Part shown: positions 1 to 14,106 of the stretch, in pieces
Layout of the letters: each line of letters begins with the position of its first letter
Numbering within the stretch: position 1 is the first letter of the stretch
Source of the DNA: Syngnathus acus
Taxonomy: Eukaryota; Chordata; Actinopteri; Syngnathiformes; Syngnathidae
Direction of reading: 5' to 3'
Assembly: GCF_901709675.1 (NCBI RefSeq)
Contig: NC_051099.1
Coordinates: 5,826,001 to 5,890,000, forward strand
DNA: 64,000 nt
Notes under the pieces: generated by a model
Told to the model about the DNA's origin: nothing
Seen by the model: only the letters and a program-made list of their open reading frames with translations
The model's database searches: none
Translations under genes and position numbers: made by a program

Positions 1-52
1 GCAACGTGTGCGGTGCGGAACTTCCCGATAACGACGCCGTGGAGCAGCACAG
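1..52 (+). CDS. zbtb16: zbtb16 exon (partial): zinc finger 1
   Basis: Tail end of the large upstream coding exon, cut by the window edge. Bases 1-2 are the last two bases of a Cys codon; codons then run from base 3 (Asn-Val-Cys-Gly-Ala-Glu-Leu-Pro-Asp-Asn...). Together with the first residues of the next exon this makes a complete C-x2-C-x12-H-x3-H finger, the PLZF first finger with its LPDN and AVEQH signature. The exon ends in AG at 51-52 before GTAGGA, leaving a phase-2 intron: AG plus the first G of the next exon rebuilds the Arg codon. The upstream BTB/POZ and repression domains are expected in the same exon but are outside the window. Confidence 0.95.
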
Positions 53-1514
53 GTAGGACCGCTTTGTTTCATTCTGTGCTCTTCTTGCGCTCTTGATAGC
101 TTTCTTGGCCGGAGTGCTATTTACCGCCGGATCATTGTTGTAAGCGGCTAGTGGCGTCCTGTCGGCTTGTTTTTGTCCTATCGCAAACAACGTTTTAGCG
201 AGGGCCATCCAGGAAATGGACGCTAGACCCTGAGAGCTTTTAAGGAGGTACTCCCGGGACAGTGTAGCGCTAGCGTGACACTGCTGCCGTCTCAAGGTCT
301 GCGGCCATTTGCCATCATTTGATTTTTATTTATTTTTTTCTTGCCGTGTCTTTCCTCAATGTTTGCGCAAATCAATGATAATGCCACAGCGGTTAAAGTT
401 CACTTAAGGATTTGAACTCCGTCACCTCACCTCTCGAATGAATTCCCCCTCCCTCCGGCTTTCGTGGTATGTCGCTTCACTACTGTTACCGTAGAGAGGA
501 AGAATTTCTTCAAGCAAAAGTTTTGTCGGAGTGAAAGTCAGAGCAACTTTCCGTCACGTCTACCTGTGTTGGCGTTAAGCGACTTTTAAACAAGCTTTCC
601 AAACTACAAATGGAGTCCAGGCGCGTTTAAAGTAAGACAGACGGCCGGATGGACGGCGGCGGCGGCCGCCTTGAGAAAAGCTTGCCTGCCTGCCGTGTGG
701 AGCCTTGCTTGTGTTTCAAGAGGAATTTCGTCAATTGCGGCGAGCTGGGAAATCTCGTATCAAAGGAGATTTCCACACAGTTTCGTGCATTGATCTGGCG
801 GCGCCTCTGCCCCGCAGCATACTAATGGCGTCATTTAGACGCACCGTTGAGACAGCCCAAAATCAAAATGTTGCATCACACGCTTGGGGGAGAAAAAAAA
901 AAAACACACACAGACACTCCTCGGTTCCTCGGCAAGATGTTTTATTTCAGGCGAGCGGGAGTCGTGTTGCCTTTGACTAATTACGCATCATTTCCCCGCT
1001 GCCACCGTGTCGGGGTCACCGCCGCCTCGGCAACAAACTCGCAGAGTTCACTCGGCGCGGGCGGGTCACGTCAAACACCGGCGGGATTGTTTCCAGATGT
1101 GGCTGGCGCAGGTCACCGGTGTGAGCTGACGCCATCCGCCCGTATATTTACAAGTTGAGCCAGAAAGAAGGCAACGTTTCCTGTTGGGATTCAGTTGCCA
1201 CTCACACGCTGCTTTATATCAAACAAATAGTCATTTGGAATTTCAAACGCTCTCTGCAACTTGGGCCGTAGTTCCTTTTCCGTGAATTTCGCTCTGTGAA
1301 AGGAGTCGAGCGAGCCGTTTATTGGGGAAAAATGAATGCAAGGAGCTTTGTCATAAGAGAAATATTGCCGATATGGTCCCTAGTGTGCAACAAGTAGCTT
1401 GGTCCCCTCTCGTGCAAATGAGCCGTAATGAGCGTAGCGCAGGTGAGAGTTTCCAGAAAGCAATCAGCGCTTGAAATTCCCCAAATATGGCCAGCCGGCG
1501 AGGCGGGCCACTTT

Positions 1515-1532
1515 GAGATGAGATGAGATGAG
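1515..1532 (+). repeat. GAGAT pentanucleotide repeat
   Basis: Three and a half tandem copies of GAGAT in the first intron of the window. Short simple repeat with no evident function. Confidence 0.7.
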
Positions 1533-2468
1533 GATTTCCTGCTCCTCTCTTTGTGTTTGCTTGTTTGTTCTCGCTATTCCTATTATTGCTTATTTGATTC
1601 AGCGGCGGTGGAAATAATCACGTTCGCATTAACGGCTGCACTCTCATGCTTTGCTGTTCATTACTTCTCGGCGGCGGCATTGGTGGCGGTGCTCGCTCTT
1701 CCGTTTTCTGTCCTTGTGTGGAGGGCGCGCCAATAACCCGCTGCTCCAGGTGTTTAACCAGCGAGCCCGTGGCTCTTATCGGTATCGGCATATCACAGTG
1801 GGAGGGGAAGGTGGGGCGGGGGGGACGTAACCCCCTGGTATCTCTCCGAGCGTAGATTGAGTCCAGATAAAGGCGTGCAGTTTGCAGCAGGTGATAATGT
1901 TGTATGCACATGCGTGCTCTTCCCGTGCAAGGCAACAACTGACCAGTCACCTCTTCCTGCTTAGTATTTGCTCGCCATTCTTTAGCCACCTGAGTGGATC
2001 GTACGTATGTCTATGAAGGAGCCGTTCAAAATCACACCGTGAGCGGCGAGAACCCCCAGGCAAGAGCCGAGGTCCCCCTCGTCCTCCCGATCCGGGGCTG
2101 TAAAGGAGCCGCGTTGACCCGCGGCGAAGCCACGGCCGCTCCCGAGCCAAAACCTCTGGCTGCAGCCCAATTATAGAGCGACTTTAAAAGGCTCCGCTTG
2201 AACGGTAAAGATTTACACCGCCATCGCTCTGATCTCAGACCTGTGCTCTTACCCGACTGTCAGGATAGGGAGATGTATCGATTAGAGACTTGACACGAAG
2301 GGGAGGGGGCCAAGGGGGGCTTGCATCTTGTCAAAGCAACAACACACAGGCACTCAAATGTCCGGTTTTCTTTTTTCGGAGTGTGCTCGCCATGTTAATT
2401 CCTCGGCGGCGGCAACGGCGGCGGTGATGCTCCTATGGAATCGGAGGAAAGCAGGGGGGCTGAGGCAA

Positions 2469-2496
2469 TGATCTAATCGGCAGGCTGATTAGATCA
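2469..2496. repeat. 10-bp inverted repeat with bicoid/Otx-like cores
   Basis: A perfect 10-bp stem (TGATCTAATC, 8-base spacer, GATTAGATCA). Each arm carries a TAATC/GATTA core, the half-site bound by K50 (Otx/Pitx/bicoid-type) homeodomains, arranged symmetrically. Seen in sequence; regulatory use is inferred. It could equally be a chance palindrome. Confidence 0.5.
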
Positions 2497-5400
2497 CCTC
2501 CCTCCTGAGATAAGCGGTGGAAGGAGGCGCTTGCGCAATAAAAGTAAGCAGCTTGACCCGATGCGGCCAGCCGCCACAGACATAGCCTCGGCCGGCGTGG
2601 CGGGGGGCTACAACACACAGAGGCCCTCATCTTTTTGTCTCTGTGGGGGCCGTGCGGTCTGCAGGGATGGATAAGGAAAACAAACTGTCCTGGGCCTTGC
2701 GCGTGTCCACTTTGGTGTGGTAGAGTTCGGAACGGGAGCTCTCGGGAAGTGCTAATTACAGCGTGTTATCAGATGACGTGCAAATGCGTTATCGGTCTTA
2801 AACGTTCTGATGTCTATCCACTACCCCCTCCCCAAAAAAAAGCTGTCTTGTTTTGGCACCAATCAAAGGAAGCTCGCCGTCTGCATTTAGTAGTGTGTTC
2901 TTTTGCTGTTATTCAACTCCCGCAAGACATCTGTATCAAGGTTTTCCACTTTAGAAAACACACGAAAGAATTACAGCCTCCGAGATGAATAGGTTTTACT
3001 TAAGAGTTCATAGAACCTTGGACCTGCTCCGCTCCGGGTTCTAATCCCATCAATATCCCATTAGCATCCCCTCTCTGGGTCCCCGCCACATAAAAGGAAA
3101 CGTGCCGCCTTCCCTCCCTCTCTGATTCTGTCACTCTGGCAGACCATAGAGAGGATCTCCACAATGAGTAAATGTGGAAGAGCCAGAGGGCTAAACCGAG
3201 TGTGCTCACAAATATCCTCTGTGTGTGGAGGAGAAAAAAAACAAAAAAAAACTAGGGAGGGCCCCCAGCCTCCCTGGGAAGTATCAAACCGGAGGCCCGA
3301 GCGAGCAGCCTGCAGTGAGAGCTTCTAATTAGCCTCTTTGTTGCTACTTGAATGGCTCGCTAGCGACTGGCAAAAGGGGCCCCAGTGGAGTGATAGCGGC
3401 ACGCTAAGAAGCTAGTCATAAAAATTAGCCCATTCTCTCCGCCGTCACCTGTTGCAAAAGCGCTCTCAGGTAAGAAAGTGAGGCCAGCTAATCCGCCAGT
3501 GGTTTGCGGAGCGTCCGGAAAGCGGCTGGATGCTAAATCAGCCTTTGCCGCTCTGCGCCATCGTAGAGGTCAGGTAGGGGCCCGCAACCAAATCTTAGAG
3601 ACTTTGTATAATTCATGACAATAGTAAGAAGGTAGATATCGAAAAAGGTCCTTCCCGTCCGTGTATGACGACGACTTGTGGCGAGCATCGGAGCGCTTGC
3701 TTTCTCTCTCAGGCCGGCCGGTCCTACACTGAGCTGTAATCCAGGAGGGATCAGTTGGGTAAATCACGGCCGGAAGCTTAAAACCATAATTGATTGATGT
3801 ATTTGCAAATGCATAGGATTTTTTTTTTTGTTGCATCGCATATGACGTTGACCTCCTGGAAATATTTGACAAAAATCCGCAAAAACTATAGGGGCGGAAC
3901 TAGGATATTGCGAGTATGCAAGCGCTTGCGTGATTTGAAGTTGCCCCAATTCTGGATGCAGAGAAAATGAAGCTCCCCCTATAATATGCACAAAGTGTTG
4001 CTTGATCGAAACGCAGTACGACCCAACCCTGGTTTTTGGATTAGCGATGAAAAGATGTTGTTTTTTTTTAGCAACTGTGGCTTAGTTTTGGAAATTGCTT
4101 GAATGTGACACTTGCTGGGTCCTGTCTCTCACGCTCTCAGCCATCTTCAAGGTCTCCCTTGACCGCTTCCAGATTGTTTTTGTGTTTGTCTGTTTGTCCC
4201 TGGGCGAGAATGGGCTAGTAAAAAGGAGGCGGCGGTAGTGTTGGGGGGGTGCAGAAGCCATTCCATTTTGTGGACAGATCGCCCGAGCCGGTGGCTTTGG
4301 CATGTCATGACTCAAGCAGCATCATTTCTGTCACTGCTGTCTAGCCGCCGACCTTACAAATGATGCCGTATACTCGCCACCATATGCCATTAGGCGTGCA
4401 GTAAAGCAGGAGCGATGCCACCCCCCCTCTCCCCCAAACCCCGCCACACTTTTCCGTCACTACTTTCCACCTTTGGGAAAGGAAAAGCAGATTACAGCGT
4501 CCATTCTGGCCGGCTGATGATTCTTTTCCCTTGTTGTCCACCCCCTCCGACACCGCTTGCGTTTTACAGAGTGCCGCTAGCGGCGGCGGAGGGAGGCTTT
4601 CCCTCAGCAGGTGTTTGGGTGCTTATCGGCCACGTCTTGCGCCCCTTATCTCCGGCCCTCAGCTTCCTGCATCCTCTCACTCGCATGCCTCCGAGCGGGG
4701 ATATATTTCACTTAGCCTCTGACCCGAAACCTCCCTCACCGTGTCTTTTCGTCTCTCCGCCCGGTGCAGACGCAACCGGTTACCTGTTTTGCACTTTAGT
4801 CGTTAGTTTGCAAGAAGCGCCCCCACATTGTTGTGAATCATACCAATGGCTGGGGATCACTCACAAATATCTTGAAAGCATCTTTCTTTTTCGACATAAT
4901 TGGAAAAATAGAGCTCTTCGCAATGATTCTTTGCCAGCGCCAATTCAAAGCTGAAGTTATCACTTTGCATTATTCCATGGTGTGTTTATCCCACTTTTGG
5001 GCAAACCGATTGGTCCCGAGCCTTAGCCACGCCTCACAATTTTGGCCTCCCACGCCCCTCGCCGGGGACAAAGGCTAAAGTGTCTTAGGACGAGGTTGCG
5101 CTCCCCTTCGGAGGGGGTTGACCCCCTCGGAGAGCCTAACGGGGAGCCTTCTTTTTTTCCTTCCTAATCCCCCATTCTGAGCTGGCCCAGTGGGGAAGAG
5201 AGCCCGCTGCCTAACGCCCAAAGGGGGCTCTATTGTCAGCATCGGGCTCCGTTACAGTACGCCGGACACAAGGCCGGGTCTCGTCGGGGCCGACCCTGGA
5301 CCTGTTTACAGTATGGCTTTTCATTGGCCGGGTGAAACGGGAACCCGCCGTGGATGAGAGTCCGGAGAGCTATTTGAAGCGACGACCACTGTTTGTGTTC

Positions 5401-8400
5401 AGTCAGGCCTCCAGTTTGGGTCAAAGAGCACGGAGGGTTCCAACAGGGGGTGGGGGGGGCAGCAGGGGTTACAGACCTGACTTTTGTCTGTGTGTGTAGG
5501 GGGGGGGGGGTACGTTGCGGCTTGGTAGCGAAACATCCATACATTGATCATCTAAAGTGCCGAGTGAGTCATTTGAAACCAACCTCACGACAGTTACAGC
5601 AGTTTCTCATCACCTAAACAACAAAGAAGAACTTGAATGGACTTGTTTGGCCAACACCTTAATCAGTTCTCCCTCTTCACAAAGTCCAGTTGAAATTTTG
5701 CAACACCTGTTTCTGTATGTATATCATGGAACGCTCATGTCACGTTTATTTTCTGACTGAATCTTCTTCTGTGTGCCTGATTACACTACCCATCAAGTAA
5801 AACCTGTTTGAGAACGAAGCACAAAAGGCTCTCAGGCTGTTTCGATGAGTTGACACCTAAAGCCATAATTGAACGGCAAGACAACTTGGCTGGGATGTGC
5901 CCCGGATTGATCGACAAAACTGGACCCTCTATTGCAGGGATTCCCAAATTGCGTCATGCGTTTTTTAACTCGATTGCATGTTGAACGGGCTCGTGTGTAT
6001 CAGAACTTTTGGATGGCTAATCTTGCTGTAATCTTAGTGTCAACCTTCCATCGTGGCCTAGCGAGTCGCCGGGATTGAGGGGAACCGCCCGCCAAGACGT
6101 GCCATAAACACAGCAGCCGGAACACATTTTATTATTTTTACTGGGACAATGACGCTAGGGGTGAGAGGTCAGCAGGCAAGAACTTTACAGATGAAGCAGG
6201 CTTCAGTTGTTGGAGGGGGGTGGTCCCCCCCTCCGCCACCCACCTCTCACCTCTATTGTCCAGCCGAAACACAAAGGCGGCTGTCAAAGTGTCCGGTGGG
6301 CAGCGCTTTGACCCAACCAGCCAAAAATGTAACATAATCCTGAATGATTATCAAATAAATCTTCTTGCTGCTTAAGCAAGGCGGTGGCATATGTCCTCAG
6401 GGACCTGACCCCTTCTGGACCCCCGCAGGTTCGATCGCTACCCTCTGGCTGACAGTTCATAACCGACAGCTTTTTGTCATAGCTCGACTGTACTCTGAGA
6501 CTTCTTTTGTAGTTTTGCGAATAATTTCATTGTGTACAATACCTTGTGAGAACGCATCTTCAATTTGATCGCATCTGTGAGAATAATAAAGACGCTCTTG
6601 TACTGTGTTTCCAATGCCGATCAGGATTTGCAAGCGAAGTGCAGTCACGGGTGCGGTACACCGTGCAGAGACGCGGCGACCGGCCTGGTCCAAGTGCTCC
6701 GGGTAAAGCGGGGGGTGGACATGGTGCAGCTTTCACATGGCCCTGAGGTCCTGACCCCCACCTTTGTTGGCCATATTCAACCCCCCCGTCCGCCCTCTTC
6801 TTAGCGAGGCCCGAAAGCCTTTGAGCAGAGCCCTCGACCCCCTGCCGAGCGCACCCCTTCAGCACATTAATAGTGGCACTGGAACTAATTGCCCAAACTT
6901 AGATGTGCTTTAGAACCTCCGATTGCCTCAGCTGCCAGCGCCGACACAAACATATCCACCGCCTCCCGAATCGGTCGCTTTCACAACACTCCACCCCAAA
7001 CAGAATTAAACTTTCAAAAGAAGAATCGGGTAAAATGACCGTCTTGTACGCCCAAACGGCTGCCGTCCATCGGCGCTCGGTCTTTTCGGCTTTGTGTAGT
7101 AGTAAAGCGCCTGCCCTGTCTTTTTCGGAAGGGCGGAGCGCCGCACATGGGATCCCCGCCACCATTCCACCGTGCCAGTAATTGTCCCGATGGCCCATAT
7201 TTGCCCTAGTTCCCTGCAGCCGTGCCTTCTTGAGACTGTGCATGCGCGGCGTCTAGTGCCAGACTGTGGCACTTCGCACCGTAGTGTCTGCCGTCTACTC
7301 GGCTGCCCTGGCTATCGCGCCTGTTCAAAGAGGCAAGAAGGCCTCTAAGGCCGTTTTATGATTTTATTGGCTTGGGAAGAAGCGTTCTTGTCAAGGTGTC
7401 AGACCGTTAGCTCCGTTAAGACCGCACAGTCACGTGGTGAAGAGGACTCCAACTGGATTAAGACCTGTACAATGCAATGTGCGCGCCGATTGGGAATACT
7501 TGCCATCTGATTTAGGACATTTCTGTACACGGTTTCCTTTGCGGCCACGATTCCAGTTTGCTGCTCGGTTCTAAAAACAGGTCGCCTGTGATTTCCCACC
7601 GCTTACATAAACCTGCGTAAAGCTGCAGGCTGCAGCCGGGGAAAGTCCTTGTAAACGTCTTTCATTGGCACTAAAAGTACTCGGCTAATGACTTTTTTGG
7701 TTAATCCGGCGAGGGCGGCGGAGTGCGCGTCGTCGCACGCACGATTCGTTTGCTTATTTGACTTGCCACCAGCGAGAATAATCAGGCTAATAAGAACACA
7801 CTTTACTTTGTTTAGAACAATTCGTTGCTCTCGTGACCTCGTTTTTGCTTGTGTACTTAAGCTTGCTGGTAAAGTTGTCAATTCAGTTATGATCACCGTT
7901 GACCTTGAGGATTTGCATTTCGAATCATTGTTTTCTGCACCGATAATGACGCAAATACCACACGTGCGGGTTCGAACGGCGCCTCGGGCCGTCTCGCTTG
8001 TCAGAAGGCAGAAATGTGATCCACTCCGCCACCGTTCCTGCAGAAAAGGGTTATCCATAAATTAAATCAGCGAATGGGGTGCTGTGTTGAATATAAAATA
8101 TGAATCCTCAAATTTGAAAATCCTCCATCAAACGTAACACCTCGTTGCACTTGAACCCAAACAAGATGAAGAAATATGACGCAAGGGGGCGGCCCGGCGC
8201 AGCAACGCCTTTGTCTGCATAATGTCAGATTAGTTGCGATTCAACTTGTCGGCCATATCAACTTTTTAAGCGCTACGACTGATCGATCAAAGGTTCCCTG
8301 TAAACGCAGTCTGAATAAATCCAGCCTTTTTTTTTTTTCTATTTCACCACATCCACGTTGGCATTGATTCCTAACAATCTCCCCTGAGCATCACGCCGAA

Positions 8401-9546
8401 GAATAAACTCTCCTAGCGTCAGATAATCCGACAGATGTGCACGGCCGGCTCCCGCCCGCGTCTTAGAGGCGCAATGACGAAGACTGAACTTTATCCTCTT
8501 GTAGCCACAATACACGGCGACGCTGCACAAACATTACAATGCAAACATGCTAATCCCGACAGGGACTTTACGTCAATGGTTGACGTTTTTCATGAGCGTG
8601 CGCTTTTCCTGACATGGACGGACGCGGTCGGTAGATCAGATCAGATTGGAAGTAGCATAAGTGATGGTCTACCTACTTGTCAATTGGTGTCAGTGCTGAT
8701 GATGAAGTGAACAGATTTGGGGATTCAGATCCATGTCAACCGTAATCTACTGTGGATTTAAAACAAAAGATCCGGTTACGCAATCCATTGTCTGATACAA
8801 CGTGTGGATATTGTCAGGGACAGCAAAATGTCCCATATGATACGAGAAGAAACATAAATGTGGCACCTACATGAATTTGATGAAATGAAAAGTTGTATTT
8901 GTCGCAGTAGCAAGGTGAGGTTTCCACTCAGAAGACAAAAGTTGTTTCACTTGGAAAAGGGCTCTCGTAAGCGGCAGCCTAACAGCGACCCTGGCGTAAT
9001 ACAGCGCGAATAAAGCGCCACGACGTTGCATTTGTTAACACGGCAGTCTTGAACGCATTCTCACCACACGTCTTTTTTCTGAACTCGATAGAAAGCAAAC
9101 TCCTTCAGCGGCAAAGTGCCATTTTGACGCTGTTAAAACGAGATTTGCCTTTTGTTCACGCTACCTGAGGCATCCTTGAATGTAGTATTTTATTCAGCAG
9201 CGTCATCATTCTATACTCCAGTCCGGTGCGTGAAAAACCTTGGGGAGAAGAAAAAAAAAAAGTTTTAAAGTACATTGTCACTCACGGCCTTGGAGTCCAG
9301 AAACCCAAATCAGAAAATTGGAGTACGTGCATAATTGCGGCGCGATAAAGCGTTTCCTCATATGTCATGTTTACGCTTTGTGTCGCTTTCCTCAACTGCA
9401 TCACGCTACTAATTAAAGCCGTCCGGTGCCAGAAGGCAAGAATGGGTCCCAGCTATATGGTGCGTGGTCCTCTTTTTATTATTACTATTGACAAGAATGA
9501 ATACAGAGAAACTGGTTTTGTTTCTACCGTTGCTTTTAGTGTAAAG

Positions 9547-9868
9547 CAGGGGTGTCAAACTCGTTTTTTTCGCGGGCCGCATTGTAGTCATAGCTTCTTT
9601 CGGAGGGCCATTATGACTCAACCCAAATAAATGTAGGAGCACCTCACATTATATACAGTAAAAGCTACAAAACAAACTGACAAATAACTTGTTTTCAAAT
9701 CAGACGAGTAAAAACTGGTCAATTATTTAAAAAAAGATATTAAAAGTGAATACAATTTGTAATTCTAGTAATGACACAGGAATTTGATGCACAATTTGTC
9801 TTCGCGGGCCACATAAAATGATGTGGCGGGCCGTATCTGGCCCCCGGGCCTTGAGTTTGACACCTGTG
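9547..9868. mobile_element. hAT-type miniature DNA transposon, copy 1
   Basis: Begins CAGGGGTGTCAAACTC and ends with the near inverted complement GAGTTTGACACCTGTG. The interior contains GC-rich GGGCCGC-type segments and an AT-rich core with no transposase frame. The right end has a small hairpin of CCACAT and ATGTGG around AAAATG. Flanking octamers 9539-9546 (GTGTAAAG) and 9869-9876 (GTTTAAGG) agree at 6 of 8 positions, as expected of a decayed hAT target duplication. Its last about 80 bases are almost identical to those of the copy at 19297. The family type is widespread in fish genomes; the hAT assignment rests on termini and 8-bp duplications. Confidence 0.8.
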
Positions 9869-12800
9869 GTTTAAGGTGTGTTTGTTTGCGTGCCAGCAGC
9901 AACTTCCTGCTTTGCGGTTTTTGATCTTATTCAGCATATGGCGCAATGTGCTCAGGCTTGCCATTAAGGAAGTGATTGTGTCACACAGGAAACAGAGCAT
10001 CCCTCATTCGAGCAACTCTTCGTTTATTCTTAGAACATCAGCGGCAAGTTTACTCGGATTCACCCTAGGGAGGAAGTGAAAACTACATTGTGGCCATTTT
10101 ACCGATGTTCGAGATAATTTCGATGGACCGATGTAATGGCGCGGTTACATCACGCTTGGGTCGGACACCCTTTAATTTTTGGGTGCTGCTGTTTTGGTTG
10201 GCAATAATGTTCAAATGAGCTCAGTTTGGAAAAGCCAGCAATTGCATGAAAATTGATTGAGCTTTTTGGAGTTTTGTCTTGTGGTGTGCCATCTTCTCGT
10301 GACTGGCTCACATTCATTCAGCACTTTTGGATATGTGGCAATAATGTTTCCGTTTCTGGCATTTGAGAAATGTTGACACGAGCTTAAACAGTGCACCTCT
10401 TGTTTTACTTGCACTCGGCTTGCACTGCTTTGTATGCCACTTTTGGCAGGCACCTGCCTTCCAGACGCAAAATCAAATGGCGCAGTTGAGCTCGGGTTTT
10501 ACAAAGCACATTGCGTGCGCTCCCCAAAGCCCAAAAAGAACAATGTGGCAAATTAGCGCAACTGGCACTCCATCAGTTTCCGCATCTGTTTCCACGTGTT
10601 TTGCACGTGCAAAACTTTTGTGTGAGCCCAACTGCCAGTGTTAATCATATGTACGGTCCAGTATGCGGTAAAATGTTGGTCTCCAGCAGCTCTCTCCGAG
10701 CTGGAGATAAGCCATGAACTCGTATGCAAACGTTTAGCCCCTCCCCCTTCGCACACATTAGCAATCAACGGCCACTTCCTTCAGAACCGGACTGACATGT
10801 TTGGAATGGATGCTTTTGCCCATGCCCATTGTCTGGCGCTCAAGCCTCGCGTCGTTTTCGGACAAAGGTCATTCATGGCGACAGCATAAAGCTCTGGCCA
10901 TTAGCGCTTGATGAATGACCTGGCCTACCGGTCAAGCCTTGACCTCCCCCCCCCCCCTCTGTGTTCTAATCTACTCCTTGCGAGGTGAAGATTCCAGTTG
11001 GTCAAGCTTTACTGTATGTGTTTGCCCACCAAGCGCTATTCGACGCCGCACAAATTTGCCGAAACACACATGCGTGCAAACACGCACACAGGATGCTCTC
11101 GGTCCTTATCTCTGCTGCTTTTAGGACAGCTGTTGAGTGCAAGAGGCTGACCTCTGACCCCTCCCCACCCAGCGCCTCCTTCCCACCAAACACTAGTACA
11201 ACCGGCACGACAACCCCCAACCAACCCTCAATAAATTCCTTCCCCCTTTTTGCAAGCGTCTGCGCACCCGCTTTTAGCTTTCAATTTGTCTTGAAAACTC
11301 TCCCAACTTATTGATCACAATAGTTTTATTGGTGCTTATTTCATATGGAAGGCAAAAGTGGATATTTAGTTCTCTTGTAGCAGCCCAGCCCCCTCTTAAC
11401 TGTCTGAAAACGTGTAGGGGAGGGGGGGTCTTCAGGCGAGGACCTGACAAGAGGGTCTTTACCTACTTTTCATCTCCGCTGAAACTTCTCTTTTTACCTT
11501 AACCCATTTGTTCTTCCACGTTTTGGGTTTCCGCCCAGGGGGCTCTCTCTCTTGTCTACGCACAAGAAACAAATGTAATAGAGGAATGAACGGCGTCTGG
11601 CCAGGTGACACTTAGTAATACCAGAAAGTCCAGTTTGCACCTCAATCAATCCGCCTTTTTTTTTTTTTTCTTCATTTTAACTGCTTTCAGTTGTGGTTGT
11701 GCAGTTTTCAAAACTCGAACATTCAATTATGACAAAATGTTAGTGATACCGACGGATCAATCGACCTTTAGTTGACTTTAGGGAGTTCTCTTAACAGACG
11801 TTGCGTAATCGGCAAAGACACACAAACGAGGTGTCGCTTGAATAATAATGTTGCTAATACTGGAAAGTTGACTTAGCACATCAATCGATCAATGTTTGTC
11901 TAATTTAAATGCTTTTGAATATAATCTGCAAGTCTGAATATGAGCATGTTCTCATTTTAAGTATGAAGAAGAGTGAAAATGTTAGAAGATTGAATTAATC
12001 AATGGTTTGAGTTGAGGGGCTTTTTGGTGCACAGCCCGAAGTTTGGCTGCACTTTTAGTTCAAACATTTAAAGCCTCAGGTTTTTTTTTCTACCTATAAA
12101 AAAAAAAAAAAAAAATGCAATTGGAAATCAATTTGTATTTGAAGCACAAAGTAGAAATGCAAAGAAAACAGCACTCTTGACAATTGTGCCAGCTCCCGCC
12201 GGACACATTGATTGATGAATTAGCGACGCCCTTATTAGCGAATTGACCGTCTCTCTTGGTGATCAAACACGCCTGCTCTTATTAGACCTTGCTGAACATT
12301 TGGCTTGTTCCCAGAATTGAACTCGGCTCCCGCTTTCTTGAAAATGTGCACGTCAAACTCGCAGGCCTCAATTGGCTTTTTGTAGACAATTACGATTTCT
12401 TGGCGTATCCTTTTTTTTTTTTTTATTACATCAGTTACCACAGAGCACCAGCAGTCAAAGAAGCTAAAATTTGGAATAGTTCGAAGTCCAAAAAGAAGCC
12501 ATGTTGCCGCTTGGGCCACACGGTGATTGGAAGCAGAACCCAAATTACAAATAATCGGCCCCTTGACCTTTCGCCAAACGATACCTCGGGCGTTTGCATT
12601 GTACGGGCATCCTGTGGTGACCCCGTTAACCCTCGCCCGACCCGGGAAGGAAGTAGCCGCCAATCATGCACTCGGAGTCCAAGTGACGCCTGATGGCTAT
12701 CTTGGTCCTGCAAGGGTTGGGCTGTGGTGGACTGAGGACGGACCTGTATGGTTGCCGCCTCTGTCCACATGCTTTTCATAGCTTCTGCTTGCAATCAGTC

Positions 12801-14080
12801 ACAATTCAAGCAGAGAGATTCGACCAAATGTACTCGGCGTGTTCTGGTGTTCCGAATATTATTGATTATTTTCTACCAGTAGTGAATTGGGTTTATTTGA
12901 TTGGTTTTAAATCTTGATGCGTTTCTGTCCTTGAAATAGAACATCAGATTCATCACCGGCCTCAAAACAAAACTGGTTTGCAACAAGCAAGAGCAAATTG
13001 TATTATAAAGCACGATTTGTAAATGGGCTCCACCTTAGCGTAAATGTCGGGGGGGAGACGGGGGTCTGCGCTCGCTCCCTCCCTCCCTGATCTGTCGGCA
13101 CGTATCCGCCGCTCAATCGCTCTCGCTGGGGCCGCGGCGGCTTCCCTAACAGCTCAGTATGGCTCTTCCATTAATCAAAGACACTTCCAGTGTCCCATTA
13201 CAGAAACACTGCTACTCGGCCTGTCTTGAGCTGACAGCTCACCAATTCATCTTCTCTGAGGACAAAAAAAAAAAAAAAAAAAACAAAGGTAAAAAAGGGG
13301 GGTGGGGGGGCATTGTGGCATACCGTGGCTTTTACCTGTTCAAGCGCCGGGCTGTTAAGAGCTCGGGAAGACCCCTCTGAAATTGTTTTCTCTAGGTCAG
13401 GCAAACAACAAAAACGGTAAATTGCTTGTCTGGGCTTAAACGCGCCTGGGGGGGAGGTGTGTGTGTGTGTTTACGGCAAGGCAACCGGGGGGACAGGCGG
13501 AATAAGAAGATGGAGATGTGTTTGTTAAGAGGCGCGCCTTTGAATGACGCCCCCGGTGCGCTTTTAGCCAAACGACCCCAACGCTGTCGTGACACCTGGG
13601 CGGAGTGTCTCGCTAAGTACGCTAGCTTGCCGGCTCTCAGCACAAGCGTTTCTTTCGACAATGGATGGGGCGAGGCAATTTTATTTGAATAGCGCATTTT
13701 GCTTCATATGGTTCAAGTACAAGCAGCAAAATCATTTCAAAACGTGAAAAGTCCGGCCAATTTAGCAGCTGCTCCAATCAACATGTGCTCAATCTGTGAA
13801 CAAGATGGCTGCCCAGTTTGATTTCCTTTCCCCCACTGGAAAAAACAAAACCGTTTTATAACCACCCAGTGTGGTGGAATGGTTTTCATTAAGATCAAAT
13901 ATTTGTTTGTTTTTTTCTGTTTCTGTTCGAACATGAAAGGACAGTGTGGGCTGCATGCTTTTTTTTTTTTTTCTTTCTCTTTTTCCCATTCCTCCCATCT
14001 CCATTTGATTGGCATAATGGGGCAAAGGCCGGTTGGCACAAAGCTGTTCCGAGGGGCAAATGGAGACATTATTACTTAAC

Positions 14081-14106
14081 GTGTGTGTGTGTGTGTGTGT
14101 GTGTGT
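14081..14106 (+). repeat. (GT)13 microsatellite
   Basis: Uninterrupted GT dinucleotide run in the first intron of the window; potentially polymorphic and able to adopt Z-DNA. Confidence 0.95.

Noticed and set aside
4415-4954. 179-codon open frame in the first intron of the window
   Set aside because: The longest open frame outside zbtb16, but rich in Pro, Leu and Ser from pyrimidine-rich DNA, with no recognisable domain or splice context.
7960-7990. GGTTCGA-type B-box-like motif suggesting a tRNA or SINE
   Set aside because: No A-box at the right spacing and no cloverleaf or poly(T) terminator; same for the GGTTCTAATCCC at 3038.
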